64,000 bases of DNA from assembly GCF_014836535.1 (NCBI RefSeq), contig NZ_JACSQP010000005.1, positions 1-64,000 of the forward strand, written 5' to 3'. The notes beneath the pieces are model-generated. The model made no database searches, was not told the DNA's origin, and worked only from the letters and a program-made list of their open reading frames with translations. Positions 45,694-56,105 of this stretch are shown here, one piece after another (positions within the stretch are counted from its first letter, which is position 1; the number at the start of each line of letters is the position of its first letter). The DNA is from Microbacterium pullorum. GTDB lineage: Bacteria; Actinomycetota; Actinomycetes; Actinomycetales; Microbacteriaceae. Both the position numbers and the translations under genes were made by a program.

Positions 45694-45867
45694 ATGTTCA
45701 TCCTGTTCGCGGTGCTGTTTCTTCTCGGCTTCTACCTCTTCGGGTTGGCGTTCGCGGTCGACTCGGGCCTCAGCGCCTTCATCTTCGCCTCCGGCATCAT
45801 CTCGATTTCGCTGGCACTCGCCCTGATGGTGCACGCCCCGGGAACCGCTCGCCGACAGGACTCCTGA
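45694..45867 (+). CDS. 57-aa two-helix membrane protein
   Basis: A short gene starting ATG 45694 with a well-placed GGAGG (45683-45687). The product has two hydrophobic helices, FILFAVLFLLGFYLFGLAFAV and FIFASGIISISLALALMV, joined by DSGLSA and ending in a basic/polar tail (RRQDS). I recognise no family. Coding potential is supported by the ribosome site, the hydrophobic pattern and the clean stop. It lies 62 nt after the ACT protein gene and may be cotranscribed. Confidence 0.65.
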   Translation: MFILFAVLFLLGFYLFGLAFAVDSGLSAFIFASGIISISLALALMVHAPGTARRQDS

Positions 45868-45944
45868 GCGCCGCCGCGCGTGACAGTGCCGGCGACAGCA
45901 CGGCGAGCTTCGCGGCATCCATCATCGCGGTGCGTTCACCCCAC

Positions 45945-45950
45945 TAGAAT
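45945..45950 (+). promoter_or_regulatory. -10 element for the thrS leader transcript
   Basis: TAGAAT lies 7 nt before the ATG of the leader ORF at 45958. If transcription begins at the usual distance, the mRNA starts at or next to that ATG. No better hexamer is seen between here and thrS. Confidence 0.55.
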
Positions 45951-45957
45951 CGTCCGC

Positions 45958-46026
45958 ATGGAACTGCGCCGGATTGCCGCTGCGACCGTCGTCGCGGCCA
46001 CCGGCACGCGAACGCTTCACGCCTGA
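45958..46026 (+). CDS. threonine-rich leader peptide upstream of thrS
   Basis: A 22-codon ORF starting [14 protein letters not shown] and ending TGTRTLHA, with threonine at positions 9, 15, 17 and 19 (three within five codons near the end). It starts 7 nt after TAGAAT and ends 68 nt before the thrS start. A Thr-codon-rich mini-ORF directly before threonyl-tRNA synthetase is what ribosome-mediated attenuation would need. The stop is followed by a GC-rich fold (GGGCG...CGCCC). No U-tailed terminator is seen, so control of thrS translation is as likely as transcription attenuation. The peptide itself probably has no function. Confidence 0.5.
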   Translation: MELRRIAAATVVAATGTRTLHA

Positions 46027-46094
46027 GCGGGCGGGGCGCCCGGCGCCCGAAGCTGAGCATCGATTGTTCCGAGCCACCTTCTGGAGAAGCTCCT

Positions 46095-48086
46095 GTGACT
46101 GACGTGTCGTACCCCGTCGACGGTTTCACCCTGTTCCCCGATCGCTCCGTCGTTGCGCTGCGCGTCGACGGCGAGCTCAAGGACCTCGCGACGGTGGTGT
46201 CGGATGCCGACACCGCCGAGCCGGTCTACGTCGACAGCCCCGACGGACTGTCGATCCTGCGCCACTCCACGGCGCACGTGCTCGCCCAGGCGGTGCAGCG
46301 CATCAAGCCGCAGGCCAACCTCGGCATCGGCCCGCCCATCGAGAACGGCTTCTACTACGACTTCGGCGTGGACGAGCCCTTCACCCCCGAGGACGTCAAG
46401 GCCATCAAGAAGGAGATGGAGCGCATCGTCCGCGAGAACCAGCGCTTCGTCCGCCGTGTGGTCACCGATGAGGAAGCACGCGCCGAACTCGTCGACGAGC
46501 CGTTCAAGCTCGAGCTGATCGACCTGAAGGGCGGTTCGAAGGATGCCGCCGAGGGCGCGTCCGTCGAAGTGGGCGCCGGTGAGCTGACGATCTACGACAA
46601 CGTCAGCCGCGACGGTGAGACAGTCTGGAAGGACCTGTGCCGCGGCCCGCACGTGCCCGGCACCCGCATGGTCGGCAACGGCTGGGACCTCACCCGCATC
46701 GCCGGGGCCTACTGGCGTGGCAGCGAGAAGAACCCGCAGCTGCAGCGCATCTACGGCACCGCCTGGCCCACGAAGGACGAGCTGCGCGCCTACCAGCAGC
46801 GTCTGGAAGAGGCGGCCAAGCGCGACCACCGCAAGCTCGGCAAGGAACTGGACCTGTTCTCGTTCCCCGACGAGATCGGCTCGGGCCTGTCGGTGTGGCA
46901 TCCCAAGGGCGGCGTCGTCCGCGGTGAGATGGAGCAGCACGCCCGGCGACGCCACATCGAGGGCGGCTACACGTACGTGTACACCCCGCACATCTCCAAG
47001 GAAGACCTCTTCCTGCAGTCCAACCACCTCGTCACCTACCGCGAGGGCATGTTCCCACCCATCCGCATGGACGAGGAGCGCGACGCCGACGGGCACGTCA
47101 CCAAGCAGGGCCAGGACTACTACCTGAAGCCCATGAACTGCCCGATGCACATCCTCATCTACAAGGAGCGGGCACGCAGCTACCGCGACCTGCCGATGCG
47201 TCTCGCCGAGAACGGCACCGTCTACCGCAACGAGCTCTCGGGTGCTCTGCACGGCCTTACCCGCGTGCGCGGCTTCACGCAGGACGACTCGCACCTGTTC
47301 GTCACCCCCGACCAGCTCGAGGTGGAGACGACGCGGGTGCTGGAGTTCGTGCTCTCGATGCTGCGCGACTTCGGGCTCGAGGACTTCGAGCTCGAACTGT
47401 CGATGCGTGACGATGAGAAGGAGAAGTGGATCGGTTCGGAGGAGTTCTGGGAGTACTCCACCAATGCCCTGCGCAACGTCGCCCACTCGAGCGGTCTGAA
47501 AGTCACCGAGGTCCCCGGCGAGGCCGCCTTCTACGGCCCCAAGATCGATCTGAAGACGCGCGACGCCATCGGACGCACCTGGCAGCTGTCGACCGTGCAG
47601 GTCGACGTCAACCTGCCTGAGCGCTTCGACCTGGAGTACACCGGTCCCGACGGCGAGAAGCACCGCCCGATCATGATCCACCGGGCGCTGTTCGGTTCGA
47701 TCGAGCGGTTCTTCGCGATCCTGCTGGAGCACTACGCCGGCGCCTTCCCGGTGTGGCTGGCTCCTGTTCAGGTCGTGGGGATCCCGGTGGCCGCCGACTT
47801 CGGCGACTACCTCGACGGCATCGTCGACCAGCTGCGCCTGCAGGGCGTGCGCGCCGAGGTCGACCACTCCGACGACCGCATGCAGAAGAAGATCCGCACG
47901 CACACCACCCAGAAGGTGCCGCTGCAGCTGATCGCGGGGGAGCAGGACCGCTCGGCCGGCACCGTGTCGTTCCGCTTCCGCGACGGCACGCAGACCAACG
48001 GCGTCCCCGTCGACGAGGCGATCGCCCTCGTGCTGCGCGCCATCGCCGACAAGACGCTCGTCAACACGGCCGAGGACCTGGCGTGA
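46095..48086 (+). CDS. thrS: threonyl-tRNA synthetase
   Basis: Class II synthetase charging tRNA-Thr. The 663-aa protein has an N-terminal TGS domain, a second additional domain with [20 protein letters not shown] (editing/SAD region) and [10 protein letters not shown]. The catalytic core has [21 protein letters not shown] (zinc ligand Cys) and [15 protein letters not shown]. The anticodon-binding domain starts near [17 protein letters not shown] 46095 follows GGAG, which can pair with CTCC three bases downstream (46083-46093), possibly limiting initiation. A Thr-rich leader ORF lies upstream. Its stop overlaps the HIT gene by 4 nt. Confidence 0.96.
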   Translation: MTDVSYPVDGFTLFPDRSVVALRVDGELKDLATVVSDADTAEPVYVDSPDGLSILRHSTAHVLAQAVQRIKPQANLGIGPPIENGFYYDFGVDEPFTPEDVKAIKKEMERIVRENQRFVRRVVTDEEARAELVDEPFKLELIDLKGGSKDAAEGASVEVGAGELTIYDNVSRDGETVWKDLCRGPHVPGTRMVGNGWDLTRIAGAYWRGSEKNPQLQRIYGTAWPTKDELRAYQQRLEEAAKRDHRKLGKELDLFSFPDEIGSGLSVWHPKGGVVRGEMEQHARRRHIEGGYTYVYTPHISKEDLFLQSNHLVTYREGMFPPIRMDEERDADGHVTKQGQDYYLKPMNCPMHILIYKERARSYRDLPMRLAENGTVYRNELSGALHGLTRVRGFTQDDSHLFVTPDQLEVETTRVLEFVLSMLRDFGLEDFELELSMRDDEKEKWIGSEEFWEYSTNALRNVAHSSGLKVTEVPGEAAFYGPKIDLKTRDAIGRTWQLSTVQVDVNLPERFDLEYTGPDGEKHRPIMIHRALFGSIERFFAILLEHYAGAFPVWLAPVQVVGIPVAADFGDYLDGIVDQLRLQGVRAEVDHSDDRMQKKIRTHTTQKVPLQLIAGEQDRSAGTVSFRFRDGTQTNGVPVDEAIALVLRAIADKTLVNTAEDLA

Positions 48087-48640
48087 GCGAGCAGGAGCTC
48101 GTCGACGCGGCGACCCTGCCCGGGGTGCCCGACGAGTTCCAGCGGCTGTGGACCCCGCACCGCATGGCCTACATCCGGGCCGGTGCCGACGCCATGCGCG
48201 CCGCGTGCCCGTTCTGCGCCGCCCCGGACAAGTCCGACGAGGACGGTCTGATCGTCCACCGCGGCCGCACCGCATACGTGCTGCTCAACCTCTTCCCGTA
48301 CAACTCGGGCCACCTGCTGGTGTGCCCGTATCGCCATGTGGCGACCTACGACCAGGCGACGCCCGAGGAGGTCGGCGAGATCGCCGAGCTCACGCAGGTC
48401 GGGATGCGGGTGCTGCGCGAGGTGGCCCGGTGCGACGGATTCAACATCGGCATGAACCAGGGCGCCGTGGCCGGGGCGGGCGTGGACGAGCACCTGCACC
48501 AGCACATCGTGCCGCGGTGGGCCACCGATGCGAACTTCTTCCCGATCATCGCGAAGACCAAGGCCCTGCCGCAGCTGCTGGGCGAGGTGCGCGAGGCGGT
48601 TTCCACAGCGTGGCAACGGGAGGTCGGCCAAGCCCAGTAG
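48083..48640 (+). CDS. HIT family hydrolase/nucleotidyl transferase
   Basis: A 185-aa protein with the histidine triad [10 protein letters not shown] near the C-terminus and [20 protein letters not shown] plus [14 protein letters not shown] upstream. Two cysteines in CPFCAAP near residue 42 may bind zinc. Actinobacterial homologues next to thrS include Ap4A phosphorylase-like enzymes, so a role in clearing dinucleoside polyphosphates made by synthetases is a reasonable inference. GTG 48083 overlaps the thrS stop (GTGA). Confidence 0.9.
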   Translation: MSEQELVDAATLPGVPDEFQRLWTPHRMAYIRAGADAMRAACPFCAAPDKSDEDGLIVHRGRTAYVLLNLFPYNSGHLLVCPYRHVATYDQATPEEVGEIAELTQVGMRVLREVARCDGFNIGMNQGAVAGAGVDEHLHQHIVPRWATDANFFPIIAKTKALPQLLGEVREAVSTAWQREVGQAQ

Positions 48641-48674
48641 CCTGGCGGGACGCTCCCGAGAGGAAACCGCTTTC

Positions 48675-49271
48675 ATGAAATCCACCCGTGCGCTGGCCAC
48701 CGTCTCGGCCGCAGTGCTGGCCCTGTCTCTGACCGCCTGCGCGTCGTACCCCACCGAGGGGGCGCAACGCGTCGATGAGACGGGCACCTCCGCACCCGTT
48801 CCGGAGGCCACGCCGGACGACTCGACCACGGTGGACGAGGCGGAGGGCGACGCGGAGGCCGATGAGTTCACTGCGGCGTTCGCGGAGCGCGACGCCTTTC
48901 TCGCCGCCCAGCAGCAGCCGTTGGACGGCTCGGCGCTGGTGGCCAAGACGCCTGAGCAGCAGGCGCTGGTGGCCGAGCAGCGGGCGTACATCGAGTCGCA
49001 GGGCGCTCAGTGGGACTCCCAGGTGGAGACGCTCACCCTCGCCCTCACCCTCGACGCGTGCGAGACGTCGATCCTCAACGGCCACGACGTGACCGTCGAC
49101 GTGTTCCGCGCGCACGTCGCCACGTCGCCGCTCATCGCCAGTGTCGCCGGCGACGACCCCGCGATGATCGACGGTGCCGTGAGCATCATGGTCTTCGGCA
49201 CCGGGTTCATCTGCCCCGATGACGCCCCGCAGTGGGAGGCCGCGTGGACGGAGTCCGGCGGCGTCTACTGA
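48675..49271 (+). CDS. putative lipoprotein
   Basis: A 198-aa secreted lipoprotein with a signal sequence KSTRALATVSAAVLALSLTA and lipobox LTAC, cysteine at residue 22. A flexible Pro/Thr/Glu-rich region (PEATPDDSTTVDEAEGDAE) precedes a mostly helical domain that contains two cysteines (DACETS, FICPDD) able to form a disulfide. The function is unknown. ATG 48675 follows AGAGGAAA; TAGCCT at 48638-48643 is a likely -10, giving a leader of about 25 nt. It converges on pdxY. Confidence 0.82.
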   Translation: MKSTRALATVSAAVLALSLTACASYPTEGAQRVDETGTSAPVPEATPDDSTTVDEAEGDAEADEFTAAFAERDAFLAAQQQPLDGSALVAKTPEQQALVAEQRAYIESQGAQWDSQVETLTLALTLDACETSILNGHDVTVDVFRAHVATSPLIASVAGDDPAMIDGAVSIMVFGTGFICPDDAPQWEAAWTESGGVY

Positions 49272-49289
49272 GCCGCCTCAGCCTGCGTC

Positions 49290-50141
49290 TCAGCGCACCT
49301 GACGCACCTCGAACTGCAGACGCGGCTCGCCGTAGAACTCCTGCGCCTCGATGAGGGCGAGTTCCCGCGTGCCGGATTCGTGGGTCAGTCGCAGCAGATC
49401 GTAGACGCTGGATGTGGTGCGCGCGAGCGCCTCGGCCGCACTGCCGGTGCGCCGGTAGTGGGCGGTGAAGAGCGCCGCGGTGACGTCGCCGGAGCCGTTG
49501 GCCTTCATCGGCAGCAGCGGCGTCTGCACGATCCACGCACCGGCGTCGTCGACCACGAGCATCTCGATCGTGCCCTCGGGGCGATCGGGACGCTCGACGC
49601 TCGTCACGAGCACCGTCCGCGGCCCCATCGCGCGAGCGCGGTCCGCGGCATCCAGCGTCTCGTCGATCGTCGCGGGCTCGGTGCCGGTGAGGAAGCCGAG
49701 CTCGAACTGGTTGGGCGTGATGATGTCGGCCACCGGCACGACCTTCTCGCGCAGCAGGACCGGGATGCTGGGGGCGACGAAGCAGCCCGACTTGGCGTTG
49801 CCCATCACCGGGTCGCACGCGTAGACGGCATCCGGATTGGCCGCCTTCACCCGCGCGACGGTGTCGATGATGACCTGGCCGATGCCCTCGCCGCCCTGGT
49901 AGCCCGACAGCACGACGTCGATGTCGGCGAAGGCGCCGCGTTCCTCGATGCCGGTGATGACCTCGCGCACGTCGTCGGGGGAGATGAGCGGACCGCGCCA
50001 GGAGCCGTACCCGGTGTGGTTGGAGAAGTTCACGGTGTACACCGGCAGCACCTCCACCCCGATGCGCTGGAGCGGAAAGACGGCCGCGGAGTTGCCGACG
50101 TGACCGTAGGCGACGGCGGACTGGATCGACAGGATGTTCAC
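49290..50141 (-). CDS. pdxY: pyridoxal kinase
   Basis: Salvage kinase that phosphorylates pyridoxal to PLP. The 283-aa protein is a PfkB/ribokinase-fold enzyme: [22 protein letters not shown] at the start, [42 protein letters not shown] and the anion-hole region [16 protein letters not shown] with catalytic Asp. GTG 50141 follows a GAAGAAGG sequence. It lies 19 nt after the MocR regulator gene on the same strand, so the two are probably cotranscribed and share the vitamin B6 theme of the block. Confidence 0.93.
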   Translation of the reverse strand: MNILSIQSAVAYGHVGNSAAVFPLQRIGVEVLPVYTVNFSNHTGYGSWRGPLISPDDVREVITGIEERGAFADIDVVLSGYQGGEGIGQVIIDTVARVKAANPDAVYACDPVMGNAKSGCFVAPSIPVLLREKVVPVADIITPNQFELGFLTGTEPATIDETLDAADRARAMGPRTVLVTSVERPDRPEGTIEMLVVDDAGAWIVQTPLLPMKANGSGDVTAALFTAHYRRTGSAAEALARTTSSVYDLLRLTHESGTRELALIEAQEFYGEPRLQFEVRQVR

Positions 50142-50160
50142 GGCAGGGGACCTTCTTCTC

Positions 50161-51498
50161 TCATCGGGTGGCCGTCGCACGGACGGCGGCGGCGATGTCG
50201 GCGGCGAGGGACTCCGCGTCGGCATCGGACAGGGTGTGCACGGTCAGGCGCAGGCGGTGCGCGGCGCTCTGGTCGGCCAGCACGAACTCGTCGCCGGGGC
50301 GGGCGAGCCAGCCGCGACGCATGAGCTTTTCGGTGACCGCGCGCGCGGGGACTCCCACATCGACCCACAGGCTGAGACCGTCGCCGGCTGTGCACGCGAC
50401 GCCGTGGGCGGTGAGGCGTTCGGCGAAGGCGCGGTTGCGGGCGAGGTAGTGCTCGCCGGCACGGTCGATGCCTGCGAGCACCTCGGGGTCGGTGACGAGC
50501 GCGACGGTCAGCCGCTGCAGCAGATGACTGACCCAGGTGCTTCCGGGACTCAGCCGCATGGCGAGCCGGTCGGCGGTGTCGGGATCGCTCGCGGTGATCG
50601 CGAGACACATGTCGGGCCCGAGGGACTTCGACACCGACCGCACCAGCGCCCAGCGGCGATGCGACGGTCCGACGATCGAGTGGTAGGGCTGGCGGGTGAG
50701 CATGGCGGAGTGGTCGTCGATGATCACGAGCACGTGCGGATGCCCGGCGAGCACATCCCGCAGTTGTTCCGCGCGACGGGCGGTGAGGCTGACGCCCGTG
50801 GGGTTCTGCGCGCGCGGTGTGCAGATCACGGCGCGCACACCGTCTTCCAGCGCAGCCTTGAGACCGTCGACGGTCATGCCCTCCGCGTCGACCGGCACGG
50901 CCACGGGTCGGTAGCCGCCCAGGCGCACGGTGCGGATGCTGGAGAGGAAGCAGGGGTCTTCGAGCGCGACGGCGTCGTCGCGGGTGAGGGCTTGGGCGAG
51001 CAGCCGCTCCATCGCGTCGACGGCGCCTCCGGTGACCGTGATGCGCACCGCCCGCGGGTCGGCGACGTCGGGGGACACCCAATCGTGCGCCCATCGTTCG
51101 AGATCGGGGTCGACCACCGGTTCGCCGTAGAGCACGGGGCGACCGGCGAGCGCGGCGAGGGCGCGGGAGAGATCGGGGATGAGGGCGGGGTCGGGGTTGC
51201 CGTCGCCGACATCGCGCAGCACGCTGTTCTGCGCATAGCCCTCCGTCGGGAGGGGGCCGGGCGCGGTCACCCGCGTGCCGGCGCGTCCGAGCGTGACGAC
51301 GAGGCCGGCCTGACCGAGCAGTCGGTAGGCGGCGACGACGGTGTTGCGGTTGACGCCCAGCCGATCGGCGAGCGCGCGCACGGAGGGGAGGAGGTCGCCG
51401 GGGGAGAGCCGCCCACTGTCGATGAGGTCGCGCACGCTCTCCGCGATCTCCGCCGCGGAGGCACCCGTGATCGCCTCGTCCACCCGCATGTCATCCAT
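50161..51498 (-). CDS. pdxR: MocR-type regulator (GntR DNA-binding plus aminotransferase domain), probably PdxR
   Basis: A 445-aa fusion. Residues to about 75 form a GntR winged helix ([20 protein letters not shown]). The rest is a fold-type I aminotransferase domain with [31 protein letters not shown] and the PLP lysine in [16 protein letters not shown]. MocR proteins of the PdxR group sense PLP and activate pdxST. Divergent placement to pdxS with 90 nt between the starts, and pdxY downstream, supports that role. TAGGTT on the minus strand lies 7 nt before the ATG, suggesting a leaderless mRNA. Confidence 0.88.
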   Translation of the reverse strand: MDDMRVDEAITGASAAEIAESVRDLIDSGRLSPGDLLPSVRALADRLGVNRNTVVAAYRLLGQAGLVVTLGRAGTRVTAPGPLPTEGYAQNSVLRDVGDGNPDPALIPDLSRALAALAGRPVLYGEPVVDPDLERWAHDWVSPDVADPRAVRITVTGGAVDAMERLLAQALTRDDAVALEDPCFLSSIRTVRLGGYRPVAVPVDAEGMTVDGLKAALEDGVRAVICTPRAQNPTGVSLTARRAEQLRDVLAGHPHVLVIIDDHSAMLTRQPYHSIVGPSHRRWALVRSVSKSLGPDMCLAITASDPDTADRLAMRLSPGSTWVSHLLQRLTVALVTDPEVLAGIDRAGEHYLARNRAFAERLTAHGVACTAGDGLSLWVDVGVPARAVTEKLMRRGWLARPGDEFVLADQSAAHRLRLTVHTLSDADAESLAADIAAAVRATATR

Positions 51499-51588
51499 CC
51501 CTCTGAACCTACAGCTCAGGACATGCTAGCTTCTGGCATAGGTCAAACAGCACATCGACGCGACAGACGCGTCGGGAGGGAACGGATC

Positions 51589-52473
<885 letters not shown>

Positions 52474-52475
52474 TC

Positions 52476-53066
52476 GTGGCGGCACCGCGCGCCGGGGTGC
52501 TCGCCCTGCAGGGGGACGTGCGCGAACATCTGCGCGTCCTTGAGCAGCTGGGCGCGGACGCGGTGCCGGTGCGCACGCCCACCGCCCTGGCATCCGTCGA
52601 TGCGCTCGTCATCCCCGGTGGGGAGTCGAGTGTCATCGACAAGCTCTCCCGCACGTTCGGGCTGCGCGAACCGGTGCGTGCGCGCATCGCCGCGGGGATG
52701 CCGGTGTACGGCACGTGCGCGGGACTCATCCTGCTCGCCGACCGCATCACCGATGGGGCGCCGGGACAGCAGACCTTCGGCGGCATCGACGTGACGGTGC
52801 AGCGCAACGCGTTCGGCGCGCAGGTGGAGTCGTTCGAGACCGACCTGTCCGTCGCCACCCTCGGCGACCCGCCGGTGCACGCGGCGTTCATCCGGGCGCC
52901 GCGGGTGACCGAGGCGGGGCCGGGCGTCGAGGTGCTGGCCTCGCTCGAGGACGGCAGCGTCGTCGCGGTGCGGCAGGGGCGCCTGGTGGGCACTGCGTTC
53001 CACCCCGAGATGACGGGGGAGCACCGCTTCCACGCCTTGCTGCTGTCGATGCTGCGCGACCGCTGA
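52476..53066 (+). CDS. pdxT: pyridoxal 5'-phosphate synthase glutaminase subunit PdxT
   Basis: Class I glutamine amidotransferase that feeds ammonia to PdxS. The 196-aa protein has [21 protein letters not shown], the nucleophile C81 in [11 protein letters not shown], and the His-Glu pair of FHPEMTGE (H176, E178). GTG 52476 begins 2 nt after the pdxS stop, so translation is coupled. It converges on the decarboxylase gene. Confidence 0.96.
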   Translation: MAAPRAGVLALQGDVREHLRVLEQLGADAVPVRTPTALASVDALVIPGGESSVIDKLSRTFGLREPVRARIAAGMPVYGTCAGLILLADRITDGAPGQQTFGGIDVTVQRNAFGAQVESFETDLSVATLGDPPVHAAFIRAPRVTEAGPGVEVLASLEDGSVVAVRQGRLVGTAFHPEMTGEHRFHALLLSMLRDR

Positions 53067-53076
53067 ACGGGGCGGG

Positions 53077-54459
53077 TCAGACCGACGCGCCCTCCCGTGA
53101 CAGCCGCGCGATCGCGGCGACCGTGCGATCGATGTCCTCAGGCGTCGTGGCCCAGTTCGACATCGAGCAGCGCAGCACCGCCCGGCCGCGCCAGAGGGCA
53201 CCGGTGAGGGCTGCGGTGCCGTCGGTGAGGATCGCCGCCCCGAGGGTGCACGTGGCGGTGTCGTCGTCGAGGCGGAACATCACCTGGGTGTAGACGACGT
53301 CGTTCACCACCGTGATACCCGGCACCTCCCGCAGACCCGCCTCCAAGCGGAGGGCGTTGCGATGCAGCCGGTCGACGAGCTCGCCGACGCCCGTGCGACC
53401 GAGAGACCGCAGCGCCGCCCACACCGGCACGCCGCGCCCCCGGCGCGACAGCTCGGGCGTGACGTCCCACGGGTCGAGGCTCGTGTGCATGAGGTAGTCC
53501 CCGCCGGCGTGGAACATCGCGATCGAGTCCTGCGGTCGCCGCACGATCGCCATGCCGCAGTCGTAGGGCACGTTGAGCGTCTTGTGCGCGTCGGTCGACC
53601 AGGAGTCGGCGTCGCCGACACCGGCGGTGAGCGCCTCGAGCGTCGGGGTGGCCGCCGCCCACAGCCCGAACGCCCCGTCGACGTGCACCCACGCGCCATA
53701 GCCGCGGGCGAGCGGGATGAGATCGGCGAACGCGTCGAACGCCCCGGAGTGCACCTCGCCCGCCTGCAGGCACACCACGGTCGGCTGCCCCTCGGGTGCG
53801 GCGGCGAGGGCGTGGGCCAGCGACTCCGGCAGCATCCGCCCCTCGCCGTCGGCGGCCACGACCGTGATCTCGTCCGCGCCGACCCCGGCGAATCGCAGCC
53901 CGCGGTCGACGGCGCCGTGACGGTCGGCGCCCACGATGAAGCGCACCGAAGGTGCGCCGCGCAGGCCTCGGCGGGCCATGTCCCACCCCGCATCGCGCAG
54001 CACCGCATTCTGAGCGACTGCCAGGCACACGTAGTTGGACATCTGCGCGCCCGTGACGAAGCCGACGGATGCCTCGGCGGGCAAGCCCAACAGGTCGCAC
54101 ACCCAGGTGCCCGCGACCCGTTCCATCGCGACGACCGCGGTCGTCATCGTCGACGAGCCGGAGTTCTGATCCCACGCCGACACCAGCCAGTCCGCCGCCA
54201 GCGCCGCCGGCAGCGTGCCGCCGATCACGAAGCCGAAGAACCGGCCGCCGGGGATGGCGACCAGGCCCGGATCGGCGTCGGCCGCCAGTGCGGTCACGAC
54301 TTCCTCGGCATCCGTGCCTGCCTCCGGGATCGGGCCGCCGAACACATCGATCATCTCGTCCAGGGTCGCCCGCGGCCACACCGGCCGATCGTCCAGACCG
54401 GCGAAGAACCCGGTCGCCGCCCGGTGCGCCGCGGCGAGGGCTCGCTGCCTCTCATCCAT
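53077..54459 (-). CDS. PLP-dependent group II decarboxylase (aromatic amino acid/glutamate decarboxylase-like)
   Basis: A 460-aa fold-type I enzyme. [21 protein letters not shown] and [20 protein letters not shown] begin the core. Cofactor contacts are [11 protein letters not shown] (Asp) and the Schiff-base lysine K293 in [15 protein letters not shown]. The order matches group II decarboxylases and related aminotransferase-labelled proteins; the amino acid substrate cannot be deduced. ATG 54459 is chosen because upstream codons are not family-like. Its position beside the B6 synthesis genes suggests, but does not prove, a link to PLP demand. Confidence 0.85.
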   Translation of the reverse strand: MDERQRALAAAHRAATGFFAGLDDRPVWPRATLDEMIDVFGGPIPEAGTDAEEVVTALAADADPGLVAIPGGRFFGFVIGGTLPAALAADWLVSAWDQNSGSSTMTTAVVAMERVAGTWVCDLLGLPAEASVGFVTGAQMSNYVCLAVAQNAVLRDAGWDMARRGLRGAPSVRFIVGADRHGAVDRGLRFAGVGADEITVVAADGEGRMLPESLAHALAAAPEGQPTVVCLQAGEVHSGAFDAFADLIPLARGYGAWVHVDGAFGLWAAATPTLEALTAGVGDADSWSTDAHKTLNVPYDCGMAIVRRPQDSIAMFHAGGDYLMHTSLDPWDVTPELSRRGRGVPVWAALRSLGRTGVGELVDRLHRNALRLEAGLREVPGITVVNDVVYTQVMFRLDDDTATCTLGAAILTDGTAALTGALWRGRAVLRCSMSNWATTPEDIDRTVAAIARLSREGASV

Positions 54460-54556
54460 GCCGCACAGTGTCCTCCCGATCGCCCGCGCGTACCACCCAC
54501 CCACCCATGCACGGAAGGGCGTTACGCCGGGCGCCCGGCGCCCTAGACTTGTGCGC

Positions 54557-55321
54557 ATGTCCGGCCACTCCAAGTGGGCGACGACGAAGCACAAGAAGGC
54601 CGTCATCGACGGACGCCGCGCCAAGTCTTTCGCCAAGCTCATCAAGAACATCGAGGTCGCCGCCAAACTCGGCGGAGCCGACCTCTCAGGCAACCCGACC
54701 CTCTACGACGCCGTGCAGAAGGCGAAGAAGACCTCGGTCCCCAACGACAACATCGACCGCGCGATCAAGCGCGGTGCGGGTATCGGGGGAGAGGCCGTCG
54801 AGTACACCTCGATCATGTACGAGGGGTACGGCCCCAACGGCGTCGCCCTCATGATCGAGTGTCTGACAGACAACCGCAACCGCGCCGCGGCCGAGGTGCG
54901 CACCGCGCTCTCGCGCAACGGCGGCAACCTCGCCGACCCCGGCAGCGTCGCCTACAACTTCACCCGCAAGGGCGTCATCGTGGTGTCGTCGGAGGGCACG
55001 ACCGAGGACGACGTCATGCTCGCCGTCCTCGACGCCGGTGCCGAGGAGATCCTGCCCCACGGGCAGGGGTTCGAGGTCATCACCGAGGCGTCCGACCTCG
55101 TCAAGGTGCGCACGGCGCTGCAGGATGCCGGCATCGACTACGAGTCGGCGGACGTCGAGTTCGTCCCGAACCTCAAGGTCGAGATCGACGCCGACACCGC
55201 GCGCAAGGTGTTCCGCCTGATCGATGCCCTCGAAGACAGCGACGACGTGCAGAACGTCTTCAGCAACTTCGATCTGACCCCCGAGGTGCAGGCCGAACTC
55301 GCGAGCGACAGCGAAGAGTGA
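54557..55321 (+). CDS. yebC: YebC/PmpR family protein
   Basis: A 254-aa protein of the YebC family, which in various bacteria acts as a transcription regulator or eases ribosome stalling on proline stretches. It begins [20 protein letters not shown], with [28 protein letters not shown] [20 protein letters not shown], and a C-terminal DFTPEVQ-like [17 protein letters not shown] (54544-54549) lies 7 nt before the ATG. It heads the conserved yebC-ruvCAB order, here interrupted after ruvC. A hairpin at 55331-55365 follows. Confidence 0.95.
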   Translation: MSGHSKWATTKHKKAVIDGRRAKSFAKLIKNIEVAAKLGGADLSGNPTLYDAVQKAKKTSVPNDNIDRAIKRGAGIGGEAVEYTSIMYEGYGPNGVALMIECLTDNRNRAAAEVRTALSRNGGNLADPGSVAYNFTRKGVIVVSSEGTTEDDVMLAVLDAGAEEILPHGQGFEVITEASDLVKVRTALQDAGIDYESADVEFVPNLKVEIDADTARKVFRLIDALEDSDDVQNVFSNFDLTPEVQAELASDSEE

Positions 55322-55330
55322 CCGCCGGGT

Positions 55331-55365
55331 GCGCGTGGCCCGGGCGGAGCGCCTGGACCACGCGC
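55331..55365 (+). terminator. hairpin between yebC and ruvC
   Basis: GCGCGTGGCCCGGGCG pairs with CGCCTGGACCACGCGC around a 3-nt loop (15 of 16 pairs including one G-U). It lies 9 nt after the yebC stop with no U tract, just before the ruvC -10 candidate at 55380. Confidence 0.55.
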
Positions 55366-55391
55366 GCCGAACCGCGGGTTAGCGTGGACGA

Positions 55392-55976
55392 ATGGCATCC
55401 ACCGGCACCCTTCGCGTGCTCGGCGTCGATCCCGGATTGACGCGGTGCGGCGTGGGCGTGGTCGATGTCGCCCGCAACCGATCGGCGTCGCTCGTGCACG
55501 TCGGCGTGGTGCGCACCGATCCGTCGATGCCGATCGAGCAGCGGTTGGCCGCGATCGCCGCGGGGCTGCGTGCCGTGCTCGATGAGCACCGACCCGACGT
55601 GGTCGCCGTGGAGCGCGTGTTCGCGCAGAACAACCGCAGCACGGTGATGGGCACGGCCCAGGCCAGCGGCATCGCGCTGCTGCTGGCGGGGGAGCGCGGA
55701 CTGCCCGCGGCGACCCACACCCCGTCGGAGGTCAAGGCGGCCGTGACCGGCTACGGTTCCGCCGACAAGCTGCAGGTGCAGACGATGGTCGCCCGGGTGC
55801 TGCGGCTGGATGAGCTGCCGCAGCCGGCGGATGCGGCCGATGCGCTCGCGCTGGCGCTGTGTCACGCGTGGCGCGGCGGACCGACGGCCTCAGCCGGCGG
55901 CGCGGGGTCCGCCACCCTGACTCCCGCCCAGCGGGCGTGGGCGGATGCCGAGCGCGCGCGTGTGACGCGACGCTGA
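55392..55976 (+). CDS. ruvC: crossover junction endodeoxyribonuclease RuvC
   Basis: Resolves Holliday junctions by paired nicks. The 194-aa protein has the acidic active site: D13 in [12 protein letters not shown] in [13 protein letters not shown], and the C-terminal [21 protein letters not shown] (55380-55385) lies 6 nt before the ATG, consistent with a leaderless transcript. In most relatives ruvA follows directly; here a DUF222/HNH gene intervenes. Confidence 0.96.
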   Translation: MASTGTLRVLGVDPGLTRCGVGVVDVARNRSASLVHVGVVRTDPSMPIEQRLAAIAAGLRAVLDEHRPDVVAVERVFAQNNRSTVMGTAQASGIALLLAGERGLPAATHTPSEVKAAVTGYGSADKLQVQTMVARVLRLDELPQPADAADALALALCHAWRGGPTASAGGAGSATLTPAQRAWADAERARVTRR

Positions 55977-56105
55977 GGCCGGAGCGGGAGGGGCGGTCAC
56001 TGCAGCTTCCTCCACAGGGGTTGCGTGCGTGAGTTCTCCACAACCCCAGGTGGGCCGTGTTTTTGAGACCACTCAGTGTCGGTGGCCCACGTCAGAATGA
56101 GGGGT

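Noticed and set aside
49272..49289. Terminator between the lipoprotein gene and pdxY
   Set aside because: Only 18 bp lie between the two stop codons and no convincing hairpin forms there.
55366..55385. CGAACCGCGGGTTAG before ruvC as an SOS box
   Set aside because: Spacing between half-sites is 5 instead of 4 and the right half is GTTAG; it also overlaps the better supported -10 TAGCGT.
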